A DNA stretch of 64,000 bases. It comes from Solirubrum sp044628455 (lineage in GTDB: Bacteria; Bacteroidota; Bacteroidia; Cytophagales; Hymenobacteraceae). How positions within the stretch are numbered: the stretch's first letter is position 1; each line of letters starts with the position of its first letter. Where the stretch lies: NCBI RefSeq assembly GCF_044628455.1, contig NZ_JBIYZW010000001.1:1488001-1552000 (forward strand), written 5' to 3'. The position numbers were made by a program, and so were the translations under genes. The notes beneath the pieces were generated by a model that had not been told where the DNA came from, did no database searches, and was given only the letters and a program-made list of their open reading frames with translations. Below, one piece after another: positions 1 through 8,622 of the stretch.

Positions 1-1630
1 AGTTTTCGCCCAGGCACAGAATCACTGCGTCTACTTCACGGGCGGCGGCCACGGCCTCGTCGAGCTGGTCCGCGGCTTCGTCGTAGTACTTGCCGTCGGG
101 CTTCATGTTGTAGCTCACCCCCGGCACGTAGCGCACGTTGGCCGCCCCGATTTCCTTCTGCACGGCTTCCAGGATGGTGTTGTACCGGGCGGCGAAGTCC
201 TCGACTTTCTCGCCCTGCCAGGAGTAGGTCCAGGCCCCGTTCAGGGTGCGCATGGAGTGGGCGTTGGGGCCCGTCACCAGCACCTTGCTCGCCTTCTTCA
301 GCGGCAGCAGGCCGTTCTGGTTTTTGAGCAACGTAATGGCCTCGGCCGCGGCCTGGTAGGCGGCCCGCTCGTGCTCGGCGCTGCCGAACCGGGGATAATC
401 CTTGAAGCGCGTCACCGGCGTCTCAAACAAGCCCAGCTTGAACTTCACCCGCAGAATGCGGCGCACCGCGTCGTCGATGCGGGCTGGTGAGACCTTGCCT
501 TCCTTCACGTTGGCCACCAGGTTGTCGCAGAACTCCTCGTACTGGTAGGCCAGCATGCCCATGTCGAGGCCCGAGTTGACGGCCAGGGCAATGGCTTCCT
601 TCACGTTGCCCACCACCCGGTCGCGCTTGTAAAGGTTGTCGATGTCGCCCCAGTCCGACACCACCAAGCCCCGAAAGCCCAGGCGCTCCTTGAGCAGCTT
701 GGTGAGCAGCTCGTGGTTGGCGTGCACGGGAATGCCGTTGATCAGGCCCGAGTTGATCATGATGGTGTGGGCCCCGGCGTCGATGGCGGCCTTGAAGGCG
801 GGCAGGTGGTACTCGTAGAGCGACTCCAGCGGGATGTGGGCGTTGGTGCGGTCCTTGCCCGACTGCGGCACCTGGTAGCCCAAGAAGTGCTTGATGCTGC
901 TGGCCACGTGCGTGGGCTGGCCGATGTCGTTCTGCTCGCCCTCGTAGCCCTTCACCACCTGCACGCCCAGCTCGGCGGCCAGGTAAGGGTCTTCGCCGTA
1001 GGTTTCCCACTGCCGGGGCGAGCGGGGGTCGGCGCCGAGGTCGAGCACCGGCGAGAAGGCCCAGGGAATGGCGCTGGCCCGGGTTTCGTAGGCCGTGATT
1101 TCGGCGGCGCGGCGCACCAGGGTGCGGTTGCGGGTAGCGGCCTGGGCTATTTGCTGCGGAAACATGGTGGCCCCGGCGGTGTACGTCTCGCCGTGCACCG
1201 CGTCGATGCCGTAGATGACGGGAATCTTCAGCCGGGTTTCCTGCAGGGCCACGTCTTGGATTTGCTGCACAATGCCCTCCCACACCTGCGGGGTGCGGGC
1301 GCGGTTGTTGGCCGCGTTCAGAATCGAGCCCACCTTGTATTTGACCACCGCGTCGCGCAGCTTGGCCGGGTCCAGGGCAAAGGGCTCGTCGCTGGCGTAG
1401 CGGTTGCTGCCCTTGCCCACCACGTCGAGGGTAATCTGGGCCATCTGGCCGACTTTCTCCTCCAGCGTCATCCGGGCCAGTAAGGCCTCCACCCGCGGCT
1501 CCACGTCGGCGGAAGCTGCCTGGGTGGCTGCTCTGGCTTTGACTTTGGGTTTCTGCTTTTGAGCCTGGGCGCCGGAGCTCAGGGTGCCGGCCAGCAGCAG
1601 GGCCAGCAGGGCCGTGGGTTGAAGTCGCAT
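1..1630 (-). CDS. GH3 beta-glucosidase, C-terminus outside window
   Basis: Periplasmic glycoside hydrolase family 3 enzyme that releases glucose from beta-glucan oligosaccharides. About 543 residues are visible, from an ATG ending at 1630; the rest lies beyond the window start. The first ~24 residues form a signal peptide ending in GAQAQ. The family features are visible: RMTLEEKVGQM near the N-terminus, KHF and GYQ in the substrate pocket, and the catalytic nucleophile Asp in VVSDWGDI at about residue 325. The (alpha/beta)6 sandwich domain has begun where the window ends. It is the last visible gene of the PUL, 166 nt after the sugar transporter gene, and would complete the breakdown of oligosaccharides released by the two GH16 enzymes. 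Exact substrate linkage cannot be read from sequence alone. Confidence 0.93.
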   Translation of the reverse strand, partial: MRLQPTALLALLLAGTLSSGAQAQKQKPKVKARAATQAASADVEPRVEALLARMTLEEKVGQMAQITLDVVGKGSNRYASDEPFALDPAKLRDAVVKYKVGSILNAANNRARTPQVWEGIVQQIQDVALQETRLKIPVIYGIDAVHGETYTAGATMFPQQIAQAATRNRTLVRRAAEITAYETRASAIPWAFSPVLDLGADPRSPRQWETYGEDPYLAAELGVQVVKGYEGEQNDIGQPTHVASSIKHFLGYQVPQSGKDRTNAHIPLESLYEYHLPAFKAAIDAGAHTIMINSGLINGIPVHANHELLTKLLKERLGFRGLVVSDWGDIDNLYKRDRVVGNVKEAIALAVNSGLDMGMLAYQYEEFCDNLVANVKEGKVSPARIDDAVRRILRVKFKLGLFETPVTRFKDYPRFGSAEHERAAYQAAAEAITLLKNQNGLLPLKKASKVLVTGPNAHSMRTLNGAWTYSWQGEKVEDFAARYNTILEAVQKEIGAANVRYVPGVSYNMKPDGKYYDEAADQLDEAVAAAREVDAVILCLGEN

Positions 1631-1796
1631 CGGAGTAGCAATCAGAAGGTGGACGTTCAGAAAAGCAGCCAGCACGCTGCCGTCGCGAAAAAGCAAGGCG
1701 CGGCCTGGGCAGCCCATTTGGGGGCGCCGGCGGGTTGATTGGCCGAGTTGAAGGAAGGGTGATTAGCGGGCCGCCGCAGCGGCCGGGGTTAAACCG

Positions 1797-3068
1797 TTAG
1801 GTGGTTTGCGCAGGTACGTGGCCGCGGAGGCCGTACCAGAAAATGTAGGCGTAGCAGAGCACTGGCAGCACGAAGGCCCAGCGCAGGCTGCTGGCGTCGG
1901 CAACCAGGCCAAAGAGCATGGGCACCACCGCCCCGCCCACGATGGCCACGTTCAACAAGCCCGAGGCCTGCTCGGTGTGACGCCCCAGGCCGGCCACGGC
2001 CAGGGTGAAGATGGTGGCGAACATGATGGAGTTCATCAGCCCCACCGCCAGCAGACTCCACATGGCCAGCGGGCCGGTGCTCAGCACGGAAACGATTACC
2101 AGCAGCACCGCTCCTACCGCGTTGATGGCCAGCAGCCGACCGGGATTCATCTTGCCCAGCAGATAGGCGCCGGCAAAGCGGCCCACCATGGCCCCACCCC
2201 AGTAAAACGCTACCTGGTCGCCGGCGCCTTTCGGGCTCATGCTCATGACCTCGGGCAGGTGCAGGTAGGAAACAATGTGCGAGCCAATGGCCACTTCGCC
2301 GCCCACGTAGGCGAAGATGGCCACTGCGCCCAGCACCAGGTGGCGGAAGTGCCAGGCCCGGCGCCCGGCGTGGTCGGCCGGATCGGCGGCGTGCTGGATG
2401 CGCGGCAGCTTAAGCACGGCCAGCAGCCCGCTGATGACCAGCAGCACCGCGCCGATGGCCAGGTAGGGCATTTGCACGGCGCGCACGTCGATGGCCTGGG
2501 CTGCGGCGGGCGTCTCCAGGTCGGGCAGGTTCGATAAAATCAGGGCCGCCCCCAGCAGCGGGGCCACGGTGGTACCCAGCGAGTTGAAGGCCTGGGTGAG
2601 GGTAAGGCGCGCTGGGGCCGACTGGGCCGGGCCGAGCACGGCCACGTAGGGGTTGCCCGCTACCTGCAGCAGCACCACGCCGGTAGCCAGCACAAACAGA
2701 GCGGCCAGGAAGAAGGGGTAGCTACGGCTGTCGGCGGCCGGGTAGAACAGGAAGCTGCCCAGCGCCGCTACCACGAACCCCGCGAGCATGCCGCCCTTGT
2801 AGCCGATGCGCTGCACCAGCAGCCCCGCCGGAATACCCATGAAAAAGTAGGCCCCGAAAAAGCAGAGGTTGATTAGGTTGGCCTGGGCATAGCTCAAGCT
2901 AAAGATGGCCTTCAGGTACGGAATGAGAATGTCGTTCAGGCAGGTAATGAAGCCCATCATGAAAAACAGCACCGTGAGCGACGACAAGGCCGAGGTGTAG
3001 CGCGGCTGGGCGCCCCCGGCGTCGGCTGGGGCGGGCGGGGGAACGGTGGAAAAAGCGGGAGCAGCCAT
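1797..3068 (-). CDS. Sugar MFS transporter, FucP/GluP type
   Basis: Inner-membrane proton-coupled sugar symporter of the FucP-like branch of the major facilitator superfamily. The 423-residue protein has about 12 hydrophobic segments. The early stretch FFMMGFITCLNDILIPYLK and the motif QVAGNPYVAVLG near residue 145 are typical of fucose/glucose/galactose permeases of Bacteroidota. It lies 65 nt after a GH16 gene and 166 nt before the GH3 gene on the same strand, so it most likely imports the glucose released by the GH3 enzyme. The first ~22 residues are proline-rich and cytoplasmic. Sugar specificity is inferred from the locus. Confidence 0.9.
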   Translation of the reverse strand: MAAPAFSTVPPPAPADAGGAQPRYTSALSSLTVLFFMMGFITCLNDILIPYLKAIFSLSYAQANLINLCFFGAYFFMGIPAGLLVQRIGYKGGMLAGFVVAALGSFLFYPAADSRSYPFFLAALFVLATGVVLLQVAGNPYVAVLGPAQSAPARLTLTQAFNSLGTTVAPLLGAALILSNLPDLETPAAAQAIDVRAVQMPYLAIGAVLLVISGLLAVLKLPRIQHAADPADHAGRRAWHFRHLVLGAVAIFAYVGGEVAIGSHIVSYLHLPEVMSMSPKGAGDQVAFYWGGAMVGRFAGAYLLGKMNPGRLLAINAVGAVLLVIVSVLSTGPLAMWSLLAVGLMNSIMFATIFTLAVAGLGRHTEQASGLLNVAIVGGAVVPMLFGLVADASSLRWAFVLPVLCYAYIFWYGLRGHVPAQTT

Positions 3069-3133
3069 AAGAGTGAAGTTCGGTCGGCAAATGAGTAGTC
3101 GGGCAAGCTACGCAATGCCGCCGCGCCGGGGAA

Positions 3134-4000
3134 TTATTCTTGCTTGAGTTTGTAAAAGCGCACGTAGTCGACCAGCAGGCGCTGCGGAAAGGCGCCGGCA
3201 TCGATGCCGTGGCGGCCGCCCCACTCCCCGCCCACGGCCACGTTCAGCAAGAGGTGAAACGGGTGGTCCCAGGGCCAGGCCTGCCAGCCGCTGTGCTCGT
3301 TGCGGCTGGTGAAGTAGGCCTGGCCGTCGACGAAGGCGGTGATGGTTTCGGGCGTCCACTCCAGGGCGTACACGTGAAAGGCCGTAGTGGCGGTGGGCAC
3401 GCTGATGGAGTCGGTTTTCTGGTTGTTGGTGCGGAAGTAGTACTTCTGGCAGTGCGTGGAGGCCTGCACCACGCCGGGCCGGTAGCCCACGTACTCCATG
3501 ATGTCGATTTCGCCGTTGGCGGGCCAGCTTTTGTCGCCGTACTTCCACTCGTCGGGCAGCATCCAGATGGCGGGCCAGGTGCCGCGGGCGGCGGGCAACT
3601 GCGCCCGCACCTCCACCCGGCCATAGGTGAGGCTGCCGCCGCGGTTGCCCCGTGACACCAGCCGCGTGGAGGTGTAGGCGTTGGGCGGATTGAGCATTTC
3701 GCGCCGGGCCTCGATGACGAGGTGGCCCCCCTCCACGCGGGCGTTTTCCGGGCGGGCCTTGGTGTAGAACTGCAGCTCCTTGTTGCCCCAGCCGTGGCCG
3801 CCCACGTCGTAGGTCCACTTGGTAGAGTCGGGCAGGCCGCCGTAGTTGAACTCGTCGCTCCAGGCCAGCTCCTTGAAGGAGTAGCGCGGCGCGGCCACGG
3901 GCGCGGCCGGGCGCGGTGCGGGCGGGGCCGAGGTGCAGCCCAGGGCCAGCAGCCAGGCCAGCGCAGTAGCGGGAAGTGAAGTCCAGAGCAGGTATTTCAT
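3134..4000 (-). CDS. GH16 endo-glucanase (laminarinase-like), copy 1
   Basis: Secreted or lipid-anchored family 16 glycoside hydrolase of 288 residues, expected to cut beta-1,3 or mixed-linkage glucan internally. The catalytic motif GEIDIMEYVG (nucleophile and acid/base Glu in ExDxxE) is intact. Substrate-cleft features such as WSDEFNY, WPAIWMLPD and the final DYVRFYKL are also present. The start at 4000 is chosen because it gives a signal peptide with a lipobox-like LALGCTS; the open frame runs further upstream without signal character. It starts 19 nt after the CBM9-like gene. It is clearly related to, but strongly diverged from, the second GH16 at 4837-5703, so the pair may differ in linkage or chain-length preference. 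Confidence 0.93.
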   Translation of the reverse strand: MKYLLWTSLPATALAWLLALGCTSAPPAPRPAAPVAAPRYSFKELAWSDEFNYGGLPDSTKWTYDVGGHGWGNKELQFYTKARPENARVEGGHLVIEARREMLNPPNAYTSTRLVSRGNRGGSLTYGRVEVRAQLPAARGTWPAIWMLPDEWKYGDKSWPANGEIDIMEYVGYRPGVVQASTHCQKYYFRTNNQKTDSISVPTATTAFHVYALEWTPETITAFVDGQAYFTSRNEHSGWQAWPWDHPFHLLLNVAVGGEWGGRHGIDAGAFPQRLLVDYVRFYKLKQE

Positions 4001-4019
4001 GCTTGCGAGTACGTGAGAA

Positions 4020-4826
4020 CTAGGGACGGGCCGGCACCGGCCGCAGCCGACCGAAGATACCCGCGTCGATCCAGCCCCGGTTTTTATCGGGCCCGGCCAC
4101 CGGCACGCTGCCGAAGAAGTTTTCCCGCTCGGGGCTGCCGTCGTTGTCGCAGTAGGCCAGGGCAAAGCCGATGGGCTGGTTGGGCTGGATGGGCAGCGGG
4201 CGGTTGGCTTGGGGGCGGGTGTCGTCGTAGGTATCGGCGTAGAGGGCCACGGCGGTTTCCCAGGTGGTTACCGTGCCGCGCTGGCGGCGACGCACCCGCA
4301 CGTGCTCGTCGAACAGCCGCCCTTTCCGGTCGCGGCCCATGTCCACCACGTGGCCGTCGAGGGCGACGTGGTAGGCCCAGGCGTTGTAGTTGTACTGATG
4401 CTCCCCGCCCGAGCCGTCGGGGTCGACGAAGATTTCCAGGCAGTCGTCGTCCCACCACCGCACCAGCGGGTCTGCGTGGGTGTCGATGAGCCGCTCGTCG
4501 GTGATTTCGGCCAGCACGTAGAGGCGCTGGGGCGTCCACACCACCTTGTAGCGTCCGGTAAAGTCGGTGGGCGCGGCCGGCGGCCCCAGCCAGCGCTGAT
4601 CCAGGGGCCGCCACGGGGCCGCGGCCCAGCAGGCGTCGGTGCCCCGGCCGTCGAGCACCGGGGCCACCCGGGCTTGCGGCGCCGGGTAGTCGCGCGGGGG
4701 CGGCTCCCCGACGGGCGCGGCCCAGGCCAGCACTACCGTTCCCCAAATGCCCAGGGCCACCACCCCGGCATCTTTCTCGTGCTGGCGCCGGGCCGTCCCT
4801 GGTCGTTGCTGCCACCGTTTGCTCAT
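4020..4826 (-). CDS. CBM9-like sugar-binding domain protein
   Basis: A 268-residue exported protein made almost wholly of a family 9 carbohydrate-binding-like fold. After an N-terminal hydrophobic segment (GIWGTVVLAWAAPVG) comes the family start APVLDGRGTDACWAAAPW, then YKVVWTPQRLYVLAEITDE, the WWDDDCLEIFVDPDG segment and HQYNYNAWAY. No catalytic domain is attached, so it is a free-standing binding module rather than part of an enzyme. It sits between two GH16 genes, 10 nt after one and 19 nt before the other, and is certainly co-transcribed with them. It could bind released oligosaccharides or reducing ends. The function is inferred from the fold and position only. Confidence 0.8.
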   Translation of the reverse strand: MSKRWQQRPGTARRQHEKDAGVVALGIWGTVVLAWAAPVGEPPPRDYPAPQARVAPVLDGRGTDACWAAAPWRPLDQRWLGPPAAPTDFTGRYKVVWTPQRLYVLAEITDERLIDTHADPLVRWWDDDCLEIFVDPDGSGGEHQYNYNAWAYHVALDGHVVDMGRDRKGRLFDEHVRVRRRQRGTVTTWETAVALYADTYDDTRPQANRPLPIQPNQPIGFALAYCDNDGSPERENFFGSVPVAGPDKNRGWIDAGIFGRLRPVPARP

Positions 4827-4836
4827 GCTCAGCGGG

Positions 4837-5703
4837 CTATTGCGGGTACTGGTAAAACCGGACGTAGTCGACCACCATTTCCTTGGGGAAGGGCTCGGTG
4901 GGTGCCGGGTCGCCGTCGAAGTCGCCGCCCACGGCCACGTTCAGAATCAGGTAAAAGGGCAGGTTGAACGGGTAGGGCGAGGCATCGGCGGGCGTGATGG
5001 TGTACACCGGCGTGCCGTCGACAAACCAGCGTAGCTGATCCTTGCTGCGCACCAGGCTGAAGGTGTGAAAGTCGTCGGCGAAGCTGCCGCTGGGCAGTTG
5101 GTAGCTGCTGCCCTTGAGCTGGCGGGTGGCGGCGCTGCTGCCGTAGTGCACGGTGGTTACGTTGCGGTTGGGCTGGCTGCCGCGCAGCTCCATGATGTCG
5201 ATTTCGCCGCAGGCCGGCCAGCCTACCGTGGGCTCGTTGGCGCCCAGCATCCAGATGGCGGGCCAGATGCCCTTGCCCTGGGGCAGCTTGGCGCGCACGT
5301 CGAGGCGGCCGTAGCCGAAGTTCCACTTGCCGCGCGTCACGATGCGCGCCGAGGTAAACTCCCGGTGGCGCAGCCGTTCGCGCCGGGCCTGGATGTGGAG
5401 CTGGCCGCCGGTCAAATACAGGTTGTCGGGCGAGTTGGTGGTGGCCTGCTTTTCGTTGTTGAACCAGTCGTCGCGCACCTCATACTCCCAGCGCTGGGCG
5501 TTCAGGGCGCTGCCGTCGAACTCGTCGGCGGCTACCAGCTGGGTGTAGGCCGCGTAGTCGCGCGGGGCGGCGTTGGGCTCGGTGGCAGCGGGTGCAGGCA
5601 GGGGCTTGGGCGGGTCTTCGGTGCAGGCCAGCAAGCTCAGCACCAGCCCCAGGCCGATGCCCGCGTGCGCTACGGGGCTGAGGTCGAAAGTGAACATTCG
5701 CAT
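4837..5703 (-). CDS. GH16 endo-glucanase lipoprotein, copy 2
   Basis: Family 16 glycoside hydrolase of 288 residues with a lipoprotein signal (LSLLACTED, lipid-anchored Cys near residue 27). The catalytic motif GEIDIMELRGS is complete. WPAIWMLGANEP, HYGSSAATRQ, NVAVGGDFDG and the C-terminal DYVRFYQYP also match laminarinase-type GH16. A second in-frame ATG two codons downstream (start at 5697, MFTFDLSP) is an equally possible start. The gene begins 34 nt after the PKD lipoprotein and ends 10 nt before the CBM9-like gene. In this PUL it is the likely surface or periplasmic endo-enzyme acting upstream of the GH3 glucosidase. Confidence 0.93.
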   Translation of the reverse strand: MRMFTFDLSPVAHAGIGLGLVLSLLACTEDPPKPLPAPAATEPNAAPRDYAAYTQLVAADEFDGSALNAQRWEYEVRDDWFNNEKQATTNSPDNLYLTGGQLHIQARRERLRHREFTSARIVTRGKWNFGYGRLDVRAKLPQGKGIWPAIWMLGANEPTVGWPACGEIDIMELRGSQPNRNVTTVHYGSSAATRQLKGSSYQLPSGSFADDFHTFSLVRSKDQLRWFVDGTPVYTITPADASPYPFNLPFYLILNVAVGGDFDGDPAPTEPFPKEMVVDYVRFYQYPQ

Positions 5704-5737
5704 GGATTCGGGTCAGGGGGTGGGCAGCCACGGCGGG

Positions 5738-7006
5738 CTACTTCACGCGCAGCTTCATGGTGAACACCACGCCCGAACCGTCGCCGGCCCGCAGCACCAT
5801 GGTCTGGTTGGTGATGGACAGAATGCGGTACACCAGGTCGGGCGCGTCGGTGATGCCAATAAAGGAACCGGCCGTGGCCAGGGTAAACTGCGCCATGCCC
5901 TCCACGCTGCCGGCCACGGGGCCGAAGGTAAATGGGGTGGTGCCCGAGCGCGGCGCCGAGCAGCCGCCTCCACCCGCCACCAAGGTCTGGGCCAGGGCGT
6001 TGTAGCTGTACACGTCGCTCATGGAGAAGGTAAACTCATCGTCGGCCTGGCAGGGCGGCAGCGAGCCGGCCGGTCCCCCGGCGTAGTACTCGGTGGGGTT
6101 GCCCTCGGTGCCCACCACGATGGCCGCGGCCTGGGTATTGTCGAGCACCCAGGTGCGCGAAGCCCCGCCGGTCAGGCGCAGCTTGGCCCGCTCCAAGGCC
6201 GAGGGCGGCGGGGTGAGCGTCACTTCGGTTACAGAGCCGTCGGGGTGGATGCCCCGCAGCCGCAGCTGCGCGGCCGAGGCCTCCACGATGTCGTAGGTTT
6301 TGTCTTTCACCGAGTCGGCCAGGCCGATGAAGGCGCCCCGGCCCTGCAGCACAATCTGGCCCAGGCTGCCGCTGGGGCGGAACACAAACGAGGAGGCGGC
6401 CGGGTTGCTGGCCGCCGCGCAGGCGCCGTTGCGGTAGGTTTCCCCGCCGGCGTCGTAGCTGAAGCCAAAGGTTTTGCTGAAGGTAAACACGTCGTCGCTC
6501 TGGCAGTCGGGCAAGGGCGGCGTCGAAGAGGACAGCAGCGCGCCGCCGGCCGAAAACCGCTTGATGGCCCCGGCCTGGCGGCTGAACGTCCAGCCGCCGT
6601 TGCCGCTGCCGCCGCAGTCGGTGAGGGCGCTGAAGCCGGTGTTGGAGCAGATAGTGGGAATGCTCACCCGCACGGGCTGGTAGCCCGAGCCCCCGCGGCC
6701 GGCCACCTGCAGCTTCACCTCGTAGTCGCCGGGCGAGAGGTAGGTGTGCGTGACGCTGCCGCCCGTCACGATGGGCGACCCGTCGCCGAAGTTCCACTGC
6801 GACATGGTGGCGTTCTGGCTGTTGTTGGTGAAGGTGGCCACCACCGGGTACTGCGCGGTGTTGAGCTGCACGGCAAAATCGGCCGTGGGCGCGGGCCCTT
6901 CCAGCCGGCCTTCTTCCACTTCGCAGGAAGCCAGGGCCAGGGTACCGAAGAGCAGCAGCCCGGCCAGCGGACGGCGCCGGAATGTATGGGTAGAGAAGAA
7001 ATGCAT
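5738..7006 (-). CDS. PKD-domain lipoprotein, putative surface glycan-binding protein
   Basis: A 422-residue lipoprotein in the position right after susD, where PULs often carry a SusE-like surface glycan-binding protein. The lipobox LALASCEVEE is near residue 28. A PKD domain follows (about residues 40-115) with the characteristic WNFGDGSP and THTYLSPGDYEVKLQV. The remainder contains two similar halves around GGWTFSR... and DDEFTFSMSDVYSYN, each with the phrases PPLPDCQSDDVFTFS or LPPCQADDEFTFS. This indicates an internal duplication of a beta-rich domain of about 150 residues. No catalytic motif is visible. Laminarin PULs of marine Bacteroidota commonly carry a PKD protein here, which supports a beta-glucan-binding role. 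Confidence 0.82.
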   Translation of the reverse strand: MHFFSTHTFRRRPLAGLLLFGTLALASCEVEEGRLEGPAPTADFAVQLNTAQYPVVATFTNNSQNATMSQWNFGDGSPIVTGGSVTHTYLSPGDYEVKLQVAGRGGSGYQPVRVSIPTICSNTGFSALTDCGGSGNGGWTFSRQAGAIKRFSAGGALLSSSTPPLPDCQSDDVFTFSKTFGFSYDAGGETYRNGACAAASNPAASSFVFRPSGSLGQIVLQGRGAFIGLADSVKDKTYDIVEASAAQLRLRGIHPDGSVTEVTLTPPPSALERAKLRLTGGASRTWVLDNTQAAAIVVGTEGNPTEYYAGGPAGSLPPCQADDEFTFSMSDVYSYNALAQTLVAGGGGCSAPRSGTTPFTFGPVAGSVEGMAQFTLATAGSFIGITDAPDLVYRILSITNQTMVLRAGDGSGVVFTMKLRVK

Positions 7007-7046
7007 ACGAAGTCGAGGAAAGACGTGGGAAACGGCCGCCAGCGGC

Positions 7047-8522
7047 CTAGTAGCCGGGATTCTGGCTCAGGTTGGGGTTGGCGTCGCGCTCGTTCTGCGG
7101 AATGGGCAGCAGCACGTTGAAGGGCTTGATGCGCTTGGGCGCCAGCACGGTGAGCAGCTTGCCGGTGCGCTTGAGGTCAAACCACCGGTCGTTTTCGAAG
7201 GCCAGCTCGTAGCGCCGCTCGCGCAGCACGGCCTCGTCGAAGTTGGGCGTGCCCACCGTCAGGTCGCGGGCCGAGGCCGTTTCGATGGGCAGCCCGAAGG
7301 CGCGGCGCCGCACCTTGTTGATGGCCTCCAGCCCCTCGGGCGTGGGGCCCACGGCCTCGGCCAGAATCAGGTAGATTTCGGCGTAGCGCAGCACCGGAAA
7401 GTTCAGGGGCGAATCCCAGATGTTGGTGCTGGTTTTGCCCACGAACCACTTTTTACAGCCGTAGCCGCTGGGCGAGCCGGGCAGAAACGCTGGCTGCGAG
7501 CCGCCGTCGGGGTAGGCGTCGCCGGGCTTCCAGATGGTCACGTCGCGGCGCAGGTCACCGGTTTCGTAGCCGGCCACAAACTCGTCTTCGGGAATGTTGA
7601 AGCCGTAGCCGCCCTGCGGGGTCAGGCCCTGGCCGCGGGGCCCAAAGAACTCGTTGCCCACGAAGCCCAGCCCGTCGAAGGTGTAGCCGTTCAGGCCCGA
7701 CACGTACTGCACCTCAAACAAGGACTCCTGGCCGTTTTCGTTGCCCACCTTGAAGTTGTCGGCGTAATTGGCCCACAGGCGGTACTTGCCCAGGGCAATG
7801 ACTTCGCGGGCGCGGCGGGCGGCCTCGGCCTTGTTGCCGCGGGTGAGCTGCACCTTGGCCAGCAACCCCAGCGCCGCGCCCTTGGTGGCCCGGCCCAGGT
7901 CGGCGCCGCCGTAGCTCACGTCGAGGTTGGCAGCCGCTTCTTCCAGGTCTTTCACAATCTGGTCGTACACCTGCGCGGCCGGCGTGCGGGCAATGTTGAC
8001 TTCGGCCAGGCTGGTGGGCGGCACCGTAATCAGGGGCACGTCGCCGTAGGCCCGCACCAGGTCGAAGTAGTACTTGGCGCGCAGAAACTGGGCCTCGCCG
8101 ATGCAGCGCTGGCGAATGGCCGGGCTCATGGCCGCAATGCCGGGCACGCGCTGAATCACGGTGTTGGCGCGGCCGATGCCCACGTAGCAGCCGCCCCAGA
8201 GGCGGGTGGTGAGCGGGTTGGTGGCCGCAATGTTGAAGTTATCGAGCTGCTGGTGCTCGGCGCCGTCGCCCCCGCCCCCACCGCCGGTGAAGGAATTATC
8301 CGACATAATCTCGCCGATGCCCCACAGGGCGTAGTTGTACTGGCCGCCCTTGCCCAGCTCGCTGTAGACCGCGTTGGTGGCCTGAATGGCGTCGGTTTCG
8401 GTTTTGTAGAAGTTTTCCTCGGTCACCGAGTCGTTGGGCGACACGTCGAGAAATTTCTCGCCGCAGCCCGTGAGCAGCCCGGCCAGCAGCAGGGCCGTGC
8501 AGGTGTGTTTTGCCGTTATCAT
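7047..8522 (-). CDS. SusD/RagB-family outer-membrane glycan-binding lipoprotein
   Basis: Surface lid of the SusCD complex that captures oligosaccharides and hands them to the TonB-dependent channel. The protein has 491 residues. A lipobox LLTGCGEKFLDV places the lipid-anchored Cys at about residue 20. SusD hallmarks follow: YAEIYLILAEA in the TPR-like part, VRRRAFG, and the C-terminal ELAFENDRWFDLKR and LLPIPQNERDANPNLSQNPGY. It lies 100 nt after susC; that gap is filled by a degenerate heptad repeat. It is 40 nt before the PKD lipoprotein. Substrate is inferred from the two GH16 enzymes downstream. Confidence 0.96.
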   Translation of the reverse strand: MITAKHTCTALLLAGLLTGCGEKFLDVSPNDSVTEENFYKTETDAIQATNAVYSELGKGGQYNYALWGIGEIMSDNSFTGGGGGGDGAEHQQLDNFNIAATNPLTTRLWGGCYVGIGRANTVIQRVPGIAAMSPAIRQRCIGEAQFLRAKYYFDLVRAYGDVPLITVPPTSLAEVNIARTPAAQVYDQIVKDLEEAAANLDVSYGGADLGRATKGAALGLLAKVQLTRGNKAEAARRAREVIALGKYRLWANYADNFKVGNENGQESLFEVQYVSGLNGYTFDGLGFVGNEFFGPRGQGLTPQGGYGFNIPEDEFVAGYETGDLRRDVTIWKPGDAYPDGGSQPAFLPGSPSGYGCKKWFVGKTSTNIWDSPLNFPVLRYAEIYLILAEAVGPTPEGLEAINKVRRRAFGLPIETASARDLTVGTPNFDEAVLRERRYELAFENDRWFDLKRTGKLLTVLAPKRIKPFNVLLPIPQNERDANPNLSQNPGY

Positions 8523-8535
8523 CGTTGGGGAAAGT

Positions 8536-8622
8536 CTTGGTTGTCAGTTACCAGTTGTTGGTTGTCAGCTGTTAGCTGTCGGTAGCGAACTGGCAACCGA
8601 CAACTCGCAATTGTCAACTGAT
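8536..8622. repeat. Degenerate heptad repeat array between susC and susD
   Basis: The gap is built from imperfect 7-nt units, first of the type GGTTGTC/AGTTACC/AGCTGTC, then of the complementary type AACTGGC/AACCGAC/AACTCGC. The two halves can pair into a long imperfect hairpin. The same unit family recurs at 22973-23011, 24111-24170, 24375-24406, 30899-30926 and 50606-50744. Within the operon it could modulate the susC:susD expression ratio by stabilising or ending the upstream message. That role is inferred. Confidence 0.75.

Noticed and set aside
6744..8585. 613-aa plus-strand open frame
   Set aside because: Antisense shadow of susD and the PKD gene, whose families are clear.
8536..8622. 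Heptad repeats as a CRISPR array
   Set aside because: Units are 7 nt, imperfect and contiguous; there are no spacers of constant length and no cas genes.
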